Shown piece by piece: positions 45,256-58,487 of a DNA stretch of 64,000 nucleotides (position 1 is its first letter; each line of letters starts with the position of its first letter). Position numbers and translations under genes: made by a program. The notes under the pieces are model-generated. The model did no database searches. It saw only the letters and a program-made list of their open reading frames with translations, and was not told the origin of the DNA. Location: assembly GCF_000003855.2 (NCBI RefSeq), contig NW_003101673.1:1819695-1883694 (forward strand), given 5' to 3'. The stretch is from Blastomyces gilchristii SLH14081. Lineage: Eukaryota; Ascomycota; Eurotiomycetes; Onygenales; Ajellomycetaceae.

Positions 45256-48200
45256 TCAGCCCCGAACCTTCCGATAACTAGGCGGGCTCCACGTCCTGCT
45301 TATCAGTTTCACAGCCCAGACGGGTACGAGGGCAATAGCCGCAACAACAATAACCCGCCACACCCATGCTAGAGTAACAACATACTTCAAGTCGAAGTAA
45401 TCACCTAGGAAGGGCACGCTGGCCGCATAAACGATAGCCGTGCCAACAATACACAGGATCATGACGGGATGCCACGTGGTAATCGAAACAGCCACCATGA
45501 CTAGCTCGTTCAGCACAAGCGCCGTGAATGAAACACTGATCAATTTCGGCCCCGTCACCTCCCCGACAAGAATCTGCGAGAGACCCTGGATGATTGAACC
45601 CTGGTAGACACTGACGAGGACCCAAGTGAAGAACGAGCGGTAACTAAGGCTGCGACCCGTTTTCAGCTCTTTGTATAGCTCCGGATATAAATTGGCTAGC
45701 TCCTCGTCAACATCGCGGTCTAGCACAAGTGAGAAAACCGGCGCGTTGGTGTAGACCGTAGCATAACCGACTAGCAACCAGTTTATAAACAGCCCCTTCG
45801 GATCGAAGCGGCCCGCAATGCTGTACATGGTCTGACAGGCGCTGATGATTAGACCGCGGTGCATGATAAACTGGGCAAGCTTGGCGGAGCGCTTATATGA
45901 ATTCCGCCCATGCCACACGAGAAGTTTCGTCAGGTGGTGGAATTGGGTGATGCTGAAGTCGGCGGCGAGGGAGGCCTGCCGACCCTCCTTGCCGACAATG
46001 CCAATACCAACGTCTGCGGCTTGGATCATGGAGACGTCATTACCCCCATCGCCGATGCAGCAGATGCGCTTTTTGGTGTGCTCGCGGATTAAGGAGGCAA
46101 TTTCGGCTTTCTGTGTTGGGGAGCAGCGGCAAGCAATCACGGCGGGGAGGAGGACGGCGACTGATATAAAGGGAGTACGGAATTTGGCGAGCATTAGAGT
46201 AAGTGATTCACCGTCGATAAGAAGGCAGGAATCTGTTTTATTTCGAAGGAAATCGAGCGTGTCCTGGGCAGATCCTTTGTCCTTTAGCTTAGTGACAGTG
46301 TGGATATATTGGCCTCTTGCAACAAGTTTGGCGGAAACTGCCACACAACGTGCTGTTTCAACTTTATCACCTGTGAGCATCCATATTTTCACTCCTGCGT
46401 TACGCAGGAGTTCGAGAGACGGTTTGACATCCTTCTGGAGCTTGTCTTCAACGCCTGTGACTCCCAAAAGCTCTAGATTTTGCTCGAGGTATTCTTGGCA
46501 AACCTTCGCCATTCCGGTGTCCCTGTTGTGTAAGGATAATGAGGCCTGTTTATAGCTAGTAGAAAAGTCTTGGTACTGCGCCTGGGAGAGTCTTTTCCTG
46601 CCAATGACTAGGGTACGAAGGCCTTCTCTTGCCATGTTTGCGGTCTCCTCGTCAAGCCAATCATTGGTGGCAACGATGGAAGACATAACGGTATCAGCAC
46701 CTTTCTGGTAAAACCAAATCTCCTCATCCTGCGCTGCCGATTTGTCTAAATCAGAACCTTTCTTAAATTGAACAATAATGCCCATTCGCTTGCTCTCAGA
46801 AGTGAAAGGGAATATGTCCAGAATCCGAACCCGCACTACAATGTTGCCCGTATCTACTGATTTGAGCACAATTTTTTGCCTATCTCGGTGTACTAGCTGC
46901 AGGCCCACTTCCTGTGTATACTTCACGATCGCGATCTCATCGGGTGACGAGGCCTGGTAGGTTGTCATTTTCTCTCCATTTTGTTCGTCCGCTGTTGGAG
47001 TAACATTGTGACATAGCGCGAGAGCGAGGATTATATCTCTGACGCGAGATCCAATCTCTCGTCGTGTCCGAGTCGTTGAAGCCAAACCAGTCTGGGCACC
47101 ATTTATGGTTGTTGGAGTGACGAGTGATGAGTGAGGTTCATGGCTAGAAGTGGCTGTAGAAAAGCCCTGTCGAAGATATGACGCCACTTCATCCATCGCT
47201 TCATTTGCATAGGACACTGTTCCGACATGGATTTTTTTGAGTTCCATTTCTAAAAGCATTGTTAGCTAGGGACTGCGCTGTAACTTCGACGAAAGTGTCT
47301 AGCTTACCATTCTGGGTTAGGGTTCCGGTTTTATCAGAGAGCAAGTACTCTATCCTACCCAGGTCCTCAGGAATAGTGCTGGTTCTGACAACAGTGCCCG
47401 GAATACCGGTATCCCGCTCGATAAACCTCCCATACACAGACTTGGCCATGTCGAGGTTAACACGTAAACTCATAGGAATAATCGTGGAAAAGAGGATTAG
47501 ATATATCATGATAGCAATATACCATGGCTTGTCGTTGCTAGGCTCAAACCCTTGAAGGGCAACAAGAATGATGGAGAGGGATAGCGTTAAAATACAGAGA
47601 ATTTTCGTCAAGCTGTTAATTTCGTATTCAAGCAACCCGACCTTTGAACGAGACGGTGACGTCGACATCGCCGATCGAGTTTGGGCTCCTGTGTAGATTA
47701 TTGCGGCGATTGTTGTTGTGTTTGAGGCAAGAACTGTACTAGCCCAGGCAGTGTTGTCAATGGTAAGAGGAGCTGACTGAGGCTCGGAGAGGCTCTGATG
47801 GTGATCATCGGACGACGATGGGCGTGTTGGGGAACGAGCAGCCGGATCAGTTTTGTTGATATGAGGATCATAAGAATTTGGAGAATTTGGAGAAGGAGGT
47901 GTCAGCTCAATTGTTCCAACAAAATTATGCACATTCTTCTCAGGCTCGCCCGCGATGATCCGTATCCTCTGGAGATCTGAGAGAGGTAGATTTTGCGTGA
48001 GGGGAGAAGGAAGGCGCAATTTCCAATCAGTTTCGCCGTCCAGCTGGTCCGTTCGTATGAAGGTATCGCTTGACCCATCGATACCGTCAGCAGATTCATC
48101 AGCTCGCGGAGTTACATGGCAATCATCAGTTGATTCGGCAGCAGTGTTATTGTTTCTATCGATCAGCTCTCCAGGAAGGCTAGTATTCTGAGCAGCGGCC

Positions 48201-49234
48201 ACTTCCGGTAGTGCGCTTTTCAAAATGACTACATCAGCAGGGAGGCGTTGATCTTTCCGTAGCTTCAAAATGTCGCCAACTCTCAAATCGCGCGCCTTCT
48301 TTGTTATCTCGAAAATTTCAGTTCCATGTAAATGAGAGCCCGAATCAGAAGTTGCCCGCCTGTTTCGGACAACTGGTTTTCGAGAAGACGATGGAGTAAA
48401 TGATATGACAGTGTATTCTTCTGCATTTGCTTCTGCATCTCTTCGTCGTCGAGCAATGTCATCCAGTGCCTCCTTGCCCAGTGAAATCGATACCACAAAG
48501 GCCAGAGGGGCAATATAAGAGGACATATAACCGATTCTTAGAATGGGTATTATCTGCGATAATGCCACCAGAAGAAAGTAAATGTTAAAGAAAAACGAAA
48601 ATTCATTGTAGAGAGTGCGGGGGAGGAAGCTCAAGGGGGTGTATTTGGCGTTTGATACGACATTCGGTGGATAGCGGGTTTGTTGTGTTTGCCCAACAAG
48701 CAATTTTCGTGTTGGTCTATGATCTGCGTTGGAATGCAATGGTAGATCGTTATATCCATCGGGAGTGTTATCAAGGAGGGACGAAGAGCCAAACCTGGGG
48801 AAGCGCAGTCTAGAGCTAAGCCGCGAGTATATGCTCCTGTGTGGAGTTGGGTTTAGGCGAGGCTGGCTGGGTCCATTGAGAAGAGGCATATCATCGTCAG
48901 CATATGTTGAACTCCTTCCTGAAAGCTCCTGGTTGCCACCATCGCGATCATCCAGCAAGCCACCAGTATCTTCTTCCCCATCCTGTCGCCTTGTCCTAGA
49001 TGCACTACGGTTCCATATTCGATCTCGAGCTCCAGCTCGCAGGTGCCTCAACGCTATACCGGGCCCATATGTCGGAGCTATGCCAATCCCTCCTCTACTT
49101 TTTGGACTCTGCCCATTGTAGAGAGACACAGAGGCTTCTGGGTCAAGTTCATTGAGATCGAGGTCATCATCAGATTCGGCATCGTCGGACATGTCTTGCG
49201 CACTCGGCCGCGTGTATTCATGCATGCGTTCCAT
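45256..49234 (-). CDS. NEO1: P4-ATPase phospholipid flippase, Neo1 type
   Basis: Two exons, 49234-47308 and 47249-45256, are joined within DKTGTLTQN/EMELKK to give 1306 aa. P-type ATPase motifs are DGETDWKLR (P4 actuator signature), DKTGTLT with the phosphorylated Asp, WMLTGDK, and GDGGNDVSMIQAADVGIG near the hinge. Long N-terminal and inter-domain Ser/Asp-rich stretches (DDAESDDDLDLNELDPEA) are typical of filamentous fungi. About ten hydrophobic segments include TLSLSIILVALQGF and the C-terminal set ending VWRVIVVAAIALVPVWAVKL. Neo1 flips aminophospholipids in Golgi and endosome membranes. The start at 49234 (MERMHEY) was chosen over the longer in-frame start at 49333, because the extra 33 residues look non-conserved and cross an intron-like AG. 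Confidence 0.92.
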
Positions 49235-50175
49235 ATTGAAAAGACGGAGGCAGGAGTATATCTGTGAAACGCCCGGCCTAATGCGGTCATGCCTATACTC
49301 CTGCCAAAATGTCAAGCGTTGAGTATAGATCAATCACCAATCAAAACTAATATAAACAATGGCGTGTGTCAAGGACTGGAATCATCAACAGCAGGCCAGA
49401 TCGCAACAAAACCAAATCATCCTCTTCTGTTTTCACCGATAATCAGTTCTTTTTTGGAAGATGATGCCGTGCCTCAAGACAAAGGAGGTCTGCGCAGGGT
49501 ATTCTTCGATCATACAAAGGTCCATGCCATGCACTGTCAATATCTGCCGTTGGGGTCGGTCCATGTTAAGCATGAATCCGAAACTGCTTGGATGACGGAC
49601 AGCTGAAATGATATCACGTGGCTGAACAGGCGGCAGCCTGGTTTGGTGTGGCGCAGTGGATATTACTAGTGGTATGAGCACCGTAAACATTTATTATTAC
49701 TAGCTCCCCGCTCCCCCACCATGGTAATCTGGGGAATTTTAAGATACATACCGATGACATAATCCCCCCAGATGCTGCTGAGCTGGCTACTTCGGCTCTA
49801 CATTTCTCCGATACCGATTCCTCAAACCTGGCTTGTTTATGGCAAATCGGGACAACTTTTGGGACTTTGGACGAACAAATGTCTCTCTGCCTCAAGTGGC
49901 CCACGCAAACGGTTTTGTTATTCTTAATGTGGCCATGATTTTTCCCCACGCTCTTGGATTTTACCGTTGTTAGTGTGTGTTATTTCCACTTCTTTTTCCC
50001 AAGTGGCTGTGAGTTCATGTCGTGTTTGACCTCCTTGCCCCTTTTGCGGCATGGGCGTTATCTGACTTCGGAGCGGACAGGGTGTTTTCATTAGAATAGA
50101 ATAGGGTACTCGAAGACTTGTCGTTTAGTGGCCCAGGATCTTGTTTTGGAATATCGACAAGGCCTCGAATCCAAG
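49235..50175. other. Shared divergent promoter region of NEO1 and SEC16
   Basis: About 940 bases between two secretory-pathway genes read in opposite directions. No coding sequence recognised. Confidence 0.5.
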
Positions 50176-53100
50176 ATGATTCAGCTAGGATCATGGAATC
50201 CTGCGTTGAGACCCGATAACAGCCCGAAGGAGCACTCTTTCCTATCGCTGGCGGACCCGAGTGCAGCGCCGTTATCCGCGAAGTTCTCGATGCCCTCGAG
50301 AAACGTACATTCGCCAACACCACCACTACCATCGTCCGCTAGCGAAGACTCCCCTGCGGAGTCTACGCATGCTGCACTTTCACCTGATCCATCACACAGT
50401 GTTTTAACAGGTGCGCGCGACATCGATTCGCAGATAGCACAGCCATCCTCTCCAGATGAACCGACGGAAACCTCTAAAAATATGCCCAGCGATGATATAT
50501 CTGCCCCCGTTCACCAACCCGTACAACCTTCCCAAGCAGAGTCTCCGTCCACTGAACAAGAAACTACCAAAGAACCAGTGCCATCAGAAGGATTTCCATG
50601 GGGAAAAGATGACAACGCAGATTCCGCCCAGGGCATTTCACGGTCTACGACAGACCCATTTGATGGATTTGATATGACTGATCGGACCAATTCCTTCCCG
50701 AATTCGGACCACTCCAAGAACAAGAATCTCGACTCTCACGAGGGGGGTTACCCCGAGAATGCTATCAATCAAGAGGCTACCCACCAGCCGTTCGCAGTCG
50801 GAAGGAGTGGATATCCAAACTCGGATGCGCAAAATGACTTCTTGCCGTGGAGTGCGACAAGTATTGATGAAGACCCCTCCGGTCAATTTTTTAATCAACT
50901 TAATACTCAGACCAAACCCATTTACACACCGCTGGAAGCAGAGTCGAGATATGAAGAAGGCATGCCCCTGGATAATACAGAGCCAGCATCTCCGACTGAC
51001 AATAACCAAGCCGATAGTATTGATGCAATATTCAGGGAAGATGAACCCGTTGACGACGCCGACCTTTTTGCTTCTGAGTCAGGCATGCCACTGTTTACCC
51101 GCAAATCAACCTCTCAAGTTCTTGATTCTTTACATTCTGACCAACCGCAAACCGCGGCTGCTTCCTCAAATGATGCAACACCAATTCCAAACAGGGCAGA
51201 ACTTAATGACAACAGAATCAACGAAGAGCCACTTGCTGATAAAGAAGTCCCCGAGGAAGATTTAGCAGAAAGGTGGAAGGCAGTTCTTGACGATGATGAT
51301 TTACTGATTGATGATGATTTGGATGCTCTACATACGGCCCAAGGAAGTCCACCAAATGGCACTTCCGAAGATTCCTCCGCTAATTATCTGTCAGAATATG
51401 CTCAAGACTCACCTGTGCCAACCCAACAGCCACCACGGGTGAACCCCTATACTCCTCATCAACCGTCATCCTCCACTGTGATTTCGGGCTTGCCTGGCCC
51501 CGATTATAGGCTGCTTAACGCCAATGCAACTGCTGGTGCATTTTCCCCTCAAGTCCAACAGCATTCGATAGGCCCCAACCCAAATATGCCTGAAAGCTTC
51601 TCCAATCAAGCGAAGGCCGGTTACCAATCCCCATATGATTTGCCGATGGAAATAATTCGACCGAAGCATCGCACTTCTCAGCCCACTGTCTCTCAGCCTC
51701 TCCCAGCTAGTACCACATCGATACAGCCACCTCCTCGCAAGAGCAGCATGACAGCAACTCGGCCTTCAAGTTCAAGCTCTGCCTATGCCCCTTTAAAACC
51801 TACACCTCCCCCCTTATCTCGCAGTGAAACAGAGAAAGCTCAGAGTAGCAACTTCTTCGAAGAGCTCCCGGCTGTGTCCAGGGTCCGTCCCTCAACCGCT
51901 TCCAAATATGCTCCTCCACAAACGGCGACGCAGCCAGTGGCTCCGCCACCATCTAATCATATGGCGCCTAATGTCCCGACCGCTGGCTTGGCGCGTGTAT
52001 CAAGCGAACAGTTTCAGCTGCAAAAGCCTGAACGACTTGACCCCTACTCCTCTGTGTCTGTTGCACCAGGCCCAACTGTCTCTGGCCCATCTAGCCACTA
52101 CTCCCCAAAGCCTCCCACATTACACTCTGGGTTTAAACCTGCCTCATCTCCAAGATACTCCCCTGCCCCACCTCTATCTAGCGGGCCTTCTTTGTGTAAA
52201 TATGCGTCTCAGCTCCCAGCAGGGTACCCCCCTTCCACTATACTCCCTTTTCAACCGCGAACATCAAGCCCCCTGGCACAGCAAGAGAATGTATCCCGGC
52301 AATACCCGTCCACAGCGCACCAGCCAGCCGAATTTGCTCCTACTTCGTTCCCCGCGCCTTCTTCCTTTCAGCCTCCCGACCAAACTCTCTCTCCACCTGG
52401 CATCGGGCGGAGTCAAACCATGCCTTCCAATCAGCACCTACCCTACGTAGGCAATGGAACTAGACCAGGTTCCCAATTTACAGGTCATGTTGGTCCGCAA
52501 CGTTCCCCTCCAGTTCGTAATACATACGAACCCGTTTCATCCCACACCCAAATTACTACCATGCCTTCTTATCCTCAGCCTCCACCCACCTCGGTTCCAC
52601 ACCAACAGTATCCCGAGCAACAACCCAGGCCACCGCGGAGATCCCAGACTAAATCACCAAGTAGACTCCAGTACGAACCCCTACTGTCAAGTGTGCCGGA
52701 ACCGTTCCAACGGCCTGCATCTGTCCACAATCCGGTAACATCTCTACAACCCCAAGTCCACCAAGCAATCAAGGAAACCCCTTCTACGGAGCTAGATTTC
52801 ATATATCCAACTGATGGACAAGAACATGATCCACTTCAACGATGGAAAGGGGCACCAATATTTAAATTCGGTTTTGGTGGAGTAATTGCCAGCTCCTTCC
52901 CTAAACGTACCCCCAGATATGCAACTGGTCAACTTGTTCCAAAGATAAAGCCATCCCCTGGGGAAATCAAAGTCCGCTCAATGGGTGATACTTTTTCGCA
53001 GAGGGAGCCAACTGTGAAGTTCCCAGGACCTTTGAGGGTGAAATCAAAGAAAAAAGATGTCATCTCATGGCTATCCTCTATGATTTCTGGATTCGAAAAT

Positions 53101-55706
53101 GATAGCACCTCTCTAAATAAGTCATCTCCGCAGCAGCACGACGAGACGATCCTTCTTTGGAAAATCATACGGGTTATGGTTGAACATGACGGGCTTCTAG
53201 CGGGGAATCCAGACGTTGAAAATTCCGTGCGGTCCATTCTATCTCCTCTTCCTGAAACAGCATCAGCGTCATCGGAGGCTCCCGTTTTCCATCCACAGCT
53301 TTCGAGTGTCTACGAAAACATCAGTGGAGAGGCTCAATCAGAGCCGATGAACGTAGATGGAATGGAAACAATTCGTAGATGCCTTCTAGCCGGTGAGAGG
53401 GAAAAGGCAGTCTGGGGAGCCGTGGATCGCCGCTTATGGGGTCATGCCATGTTAATATCCTCAACCATTGATAAGTCTGTTTGGAAGCAGGTAATGCAAG
53501 AATTCGTTAGAAGGGAAGTCAAAGCAGTTGGTAACAATACCGAGCCGATGGCTACGCTTTATGAAATTTTCGCAGGAAATTTGGAGGAGAGCGTCGATGA
53601 GTTAGTGCCACCGTCTGCCCGAGCCGGTTTGCAGATGGTTAGTAAAATTGGGGGTCCTGGTCACGCGAAGAACGCCCTGGCTGGGCTTGATAAATGGCAA
53701 GAAACGTTGTGCCTAATTTTAAGCAACAGAAGTCCTGATGACCACGTTGCACTTCTTTCCCTCTCTAGGCTTCTCTCCGCCTATGGGAGGATAGAAGCTT
53801 CCCATATCTGTGCATTATTTGCGAAATCCGCCTCCGTACCTCTGGTATTTAGTGGCCCCGACGATCCGCAGTCCCAGATTGTTCTTCTTGGTACGGACCA
53901 CCGCCGATACCCATTTACCTTCGCCAACGACAAAAATTCCGTCCTTCTTACGGAGGTGTACGAGTTTGCGCTGTCCATATTATCCGGCTCTACAACATCG
54001 ATAGCACCGCATTTCCAAGCCTTCAAACTTCAATATGCACTTTCTCTGGCCGAAAATGGCAACAAAGCCGAGGCTCAGCAGTATTGTGACTCCATCGGAG
54101 CAATCCTAAAATCGACAACAAAACCTTCACCATACTACAATCAACGGTTCCTCTTCGAACTCGACGAGCTTACCAACCGCCTAAGGCAATCTCCTACTGG
54201 TGGCTCTTCTTCATGGATGTCCAAACCGAGCATGGAGAAGGTCTCGGGGTCCATTTTGGCAAAATTCAACAGTTTTGTTGCTGGTGACGACAGCGACGGC
54301 GGCTCCACCGGATCTGGTAAAGCAGGAGATGTGGACATTGGGCCTTTTGCTAAGATGGTTGGTACTCCCCCGATCAGTCGCTCACCTTCTGTCCATGATG
54401 CCTATGCTGCGTTCGGGATTGGTCAACCCACCACCACCACCATGCATACCACCTCTCGTTACGCTCCCGGGAACCAATATGCTCCTTATTCCTCTCCAGA
54501 CCAACACCGTGGTCGTGGATCTCTTGATTCACAAAGATCCCCTCCTTCTACTAGCCATTCTTACCCTCGGGGCGCCGCTTCTCGGGAACTGAATAGGGGT
54601 ATGGAGAATGACTACCATCCGATCGCACAACAGAATGTTTATAGCCCCCCTTCTATTCAGGCCAGGGGCTCAACGCCACTCCAGCAGCCGGCATATGCTC
54701 ATCTAGCCCCGGTTCAAGAAATGCAGTCTTCTCAGGGCATAGAACATGCGGACCGTGAACAGCCTATTCACTTTGGCGGATATCAACCTACCCTTCACCG
54801 ACAATCCACCATTGAGCAAGAGATCGGATCTTCTGCTACCGAGAATCAGAGCTATGAACCGCCAGCGGGAACGACTGGTTACGAGCCCCCATCGTATGAG
54901 CCTGGGCCTGTGAATACCGATGAATCAGACCAGGATAATCCCAAAACGTCATTCATGGATGACGATGATGACGATTTTGCCGCTCGTAACGAAGCCATAA
55001 GGAAAGCTGAGAAGGAGCGCAAGGATCGTGAAGCTGACGAGGCATTTAGAAAGGCTGCAGAGGAGGATGGTAAGTTGCTCTTCTCCCTTTTACCTTGTTG
55101 TTAGCCCAATTCTAACCAATTGTGTTCACCTTTGTAGCCAAAAAGCCCATAACAGAGAAAAAGGGGTGGTTTTCGTGGTGGGGTAAGAAGGACCCAAACG
55201 CTAGTTCACCAGGTCCAATCCGAGCTAAACTTGGCGAGGAGAATTCGTTCTACTATGACAAAGAACTGAAGAGATGGGTTAACAAAAAAGACCCTAATAG
55301 CGCCACTACAACTGCTCATTCTACACCACCACCTCCCAAAGGACCCGCACCACCAAGCCGGTCCGCAAGTGCGACAAATGGTATTCCGCCGTTGGGAAAT
55401 AATATACTAACATCAGGCTCGGCTCCAACTCTTGCTCCACCTCCTAACCCATCAAGCGGGCCACCTTCACAGGCTGGGGACTCGTCGCCTCGGAACTTGA
55501 GCCCGGGCATACCATCTTTGGCACCTCCATCTTCGGCCAGCCCAATGCCACGATCTGTGTCAGCTGGGCTACCGTCCAGACCAGGAACGGCCCTCAGTAA
55601 TGCAAGTTCCATTGATGACCTTCTTGGAGCACCGCAGGCTAGAAAGGGAAATACCGTCAGAGGAAAGAAGAGAGGCCGAGGCTACATCGATGTTATGACA
55701 AAGTGA
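50176..55706 (+). CDS. SEC16: Sec16, COPII coat assembly scaffold
   Basis: Two exons, 50176-55069 and 55138-55706, give 1820 aa. The start ATG at 50176 (MIQLGSWNPALRPD) was preferred because the open frame continues only to a GTG further upstream and SWNPALRP is a typical Sec16 beginning. A long disordered Pro/Ser/Gln-rich N-terminal half precedes the central conserved domain (PLQRWKGAPIFKFGFGG and following) near residues 890-1010. The ACE1-type helical domain follows (LWKIIRVMVEHDG, IRRCLLAGEREKAVWGAVD, LWGHAMLIS). The conserved C-terminal block is KKGWFSWWGKKD and EENSFYYDKELKRWVNKKD, completed by exon 2. Sec16 organises ER exit sites and binds COPII subunits. The long reading frame is uninterrupted. 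Confidence 0.94.
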
Positions 55707-57300
55707 TGAATCTTTACCCGATTCCTCCATCTGAGAAAAGGAGAACAAGTCCGCTTTAACGGGCACTATATCAAAATTAATCTTATGTTGCTCTGTGAGA
55801 CGACGAGGAACTTGAAACTCATCCTCGAATTACAGCCGTGCTTCCTTGTTTCCAAACGGTCTCATCAATACCCCACATAATTCTTTTTTACATTTCTTTA
55901 TTAAAATCATGCATTTCTTTCTTGTTTTCCGCACCTCATTTCGCTGCGTGAATGAGCCTCCTTTTCTGACCATATGCCTTGTAATATTCTTCTAGTCACC
56001 ACCTCACCCTCCCGAATTCATGTCTATCTCATGCTAATTTTTGATGTGTCTCAACTTATTGGGGCGGCATCTTTGTTTTACTACATTATATAGTTCTTTT
56101 GCACAACTTTAGCGACACAACCACCTGTTCCCAAGAGCCAATGTTGCCTTTTTCTCAAATGTCATCGTTGGGTTGTCTCGTTTTTGCCTTAGCTTATTAT
56201 TTCGTCACTCTGACCATCTTGTAAAAGACGAGAGAGGGGATCTTTGATGATTTTTCTGTATACTATTTGGCATTTCCCCTATTAAATATTTTAATCAGTC
56301 TATACTTTTTTCGCCTGCTTGCTTCTTCTTTTCCTAATACATATTATTTTTGCTTGCATTCCCTCAGATACATAGCAAACAGGTCGCAGCTCAACTATGA
56401 ATTGCATGCCAGCTGAAAATAATGAAATTTTGGTCTCTCGACTGTGTCTGGATATCTACCATTTTATTTTAGCTCCCGCTCAACTTGTATCCTTCACCGC
56501 TAAACACGGTTGGCATTCATTTTTCAACGACTGAATTACGAAGATCGAGCTAGTTAAATACAGGTTTCACAGCTACAGGGGCAACTCACGACCGGTGTAT
56601 CGTTGCACTTTCAGGGGCACGGTAGGTAGTCTCTACGTCTAGTTGTGCGTGCATCACTGAAACGAAACAAGCCGGTGATATATTCATTCCATATGTTGAC
56701 TTTCCCCTAGTAGCTGAGGGCAGTCCCTGTGTTTTCACAGGTCTCAGTAAAAACTAAAGAAAAAGTAGCATTACTCATTACTCATCAAGGGTGGAAAATT
56801 GTAATGTTGCAAGTAGTATTAATAGAACCATTGCACGCACAAGTGCAGATTGCTATGTTGGGTATTTTGACTTCTGCAGGCGACAGTTTGTGGTGCGAAA
56901 ATAACAGCACAGCAAAGTTCAAGCTGCGTAAGAATTGATATAATACTATATAGAAAGATTTCAGTCAGAAGTTGCCAAATAGGTAAACAGTACGTTGTCG
57001 ACGGATGTAATTTTTGTGTGAAACTCTCGCAGTCCGGAAACCAGTCTGGTTCAAGAGCACGGGTGTGCTATATATGAAACTTGAAACTTACCGTTAAACA
57101 TGAATCTTCCCCACTTTCGCTCTCCGGTAAATAGACGTATAGGATCAGTGCAGTATCGTGGATAAAACCTAAAGATTTTATTTGAGATAAAGGTTATTAA
57201 ACATAAGCTATTGGAGCGGGTTGCGCGGCAGGGGCCATGGGAGGCTCCTCACTAGGTATACCCTAGTGAAAAAGCGAACATATGAAGATGTATAAATTTC
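55707..57300. other. Region between convergent SEC16 and HUS1 genes
   Basis: About 1.6 kb with no recognisable gene. It is T-rich after SEC16. A last coding exon of HUS1 may lie near 57,200-57,255. Confidence 0.5.
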
Positions 57301-58487
57301 CTAAAAAAATGGAAACTTACACGCAACAACCCTCGGACTCAACCTCCCAACACTGAGCACCCGGCCCCAGTCTTTCCCATCAATCCTTACTTTCGCCCAC
57401 CCCTCTTCCGCCTCCCCGTTCTCCCCGCCCAACTCCCTCATCCGCTCGCTGGGAAGTTGCTCCAGCTCGTCCTGGGACAGCTGTGCCGGATCCAGAGGCG
57501 GATTAAGCAGGCCGGTCCACACGCTCGAGATGCGCAAGGTGTCTGTCGCTATCGCGAGTTTCAGCGAGCCGTGCATGTTTGCTGACAATTCGAGCTTGGG
57601 GCTACTACCAGTGTTAGCAGCTCCCGCGCCTACTCCTTGCGTGGATGCTAGTCCCGTTGTTGATGAATTAAGGAAGGTCTTGGCAGCAGAATCCATGGAT
57701 AGCTTCGTGAAGCGTTCTGAGATGCTTTTGAGCTGGATAAGGCTGGGGAGTACGATGTGGACGTCTGGATTACGGCAACGGGGCTCGTGAAGGCCTTCCA
57801 CGGACGAGGGCGGGAGGACGCGGACGGGAATTTCTTGCGTTATTATGGTTTCGCGTTCACGCGGGCCATCAGGTTGGTTTCTGTGTGCTGCTGCTGTTTC
57901 GAGTTGCGTGCTGCCTTGTGGTGGCATCCCGCTAAAATTAGCGCTACCGTCGTTGTTGATGTCGCTGCCATTCCCAATCCCTAGGGCATTCTTCCCTGAC
58001 GTCCATGACGAAGTCACGACTGTTAGTGCAAGCAATGGGACAGATCCCTTCTTGGTTAACCGTAGTTGTGCTGAGTTTGCGCTTGTTGCGGAGCGGAGAG
58101 CCCGGTGGAGCGCGCTGATAGGGACTTCGAGATTGATCACGCCCGACGCGGAGCTTACGGAGTAAGATTCAAAGACTGTGTCCTATAACATAGTTCAGGG
58201 AGGTATGAGCTGCCTTTTATCCACATATTTCAATTATTTGCTTTGTGGAGAATTGAGATTCCACATACAATTGGCAACTGAGCCCAGACCTGGGTTCCCT
58301 GGTCCGGGATGATGGTGAAGCGAACAACTTCATCTTCCAGGCGGACCCAACATATTTTGCCTAGTGACGATAAAGACGCGGTAAATTCTGAAGAAGCCTG
58401 TTAGTCCCGGCTACGTTGCAAAGGATCATGGGAAGCATACATACTGGCAAAAGTGTTTATATTGGTGAGCTGGCTTCTGAATCGCAT
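57301..58487 (-). CDS. HUS1: Hus1-like subunit of the 9-1-1 DNA damage checkpoint clamp
   Basis: Exons are 58487-58445 (MRFRSQLTNINTFA), 58387-58269 (KFTASLSSLGKICWVRLEDEVVRFTI... and QVWAQLPI) and 58192 downward (DTVFESYSVSSASGVINLEVPISALHRALRSA), all in phase. The PCNA-like fold of Hus1 fits, with a fungal low-complexity insertion in the middle and a C-terminal part WAKVRIDGKDWGRVLSVGRLSPRVVA. With Rad9 and Rad1 it forms the ring loaded at damaged DNA. The 3' end is unsure: the open frame stops at 57301 after CKFPFF, but a GTAAGT donor overlaps this point and a short exon downstream (~57,255-57,200) may be used. The usual last beta strand (FIPxxS-like) was not found. Confidence 0.85.

Noticed and set aside
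49614..49949. 111-aa minus-strand ORF between NEO1 and SEC16
   Set aside because: No domain or signal, and it starts in the shared promoter region. Treated as chance.
56729..56938. 69-aa plus-strand ORF
   Set aside because: Short, isolated in a 3' flanking region, no family resemblance.
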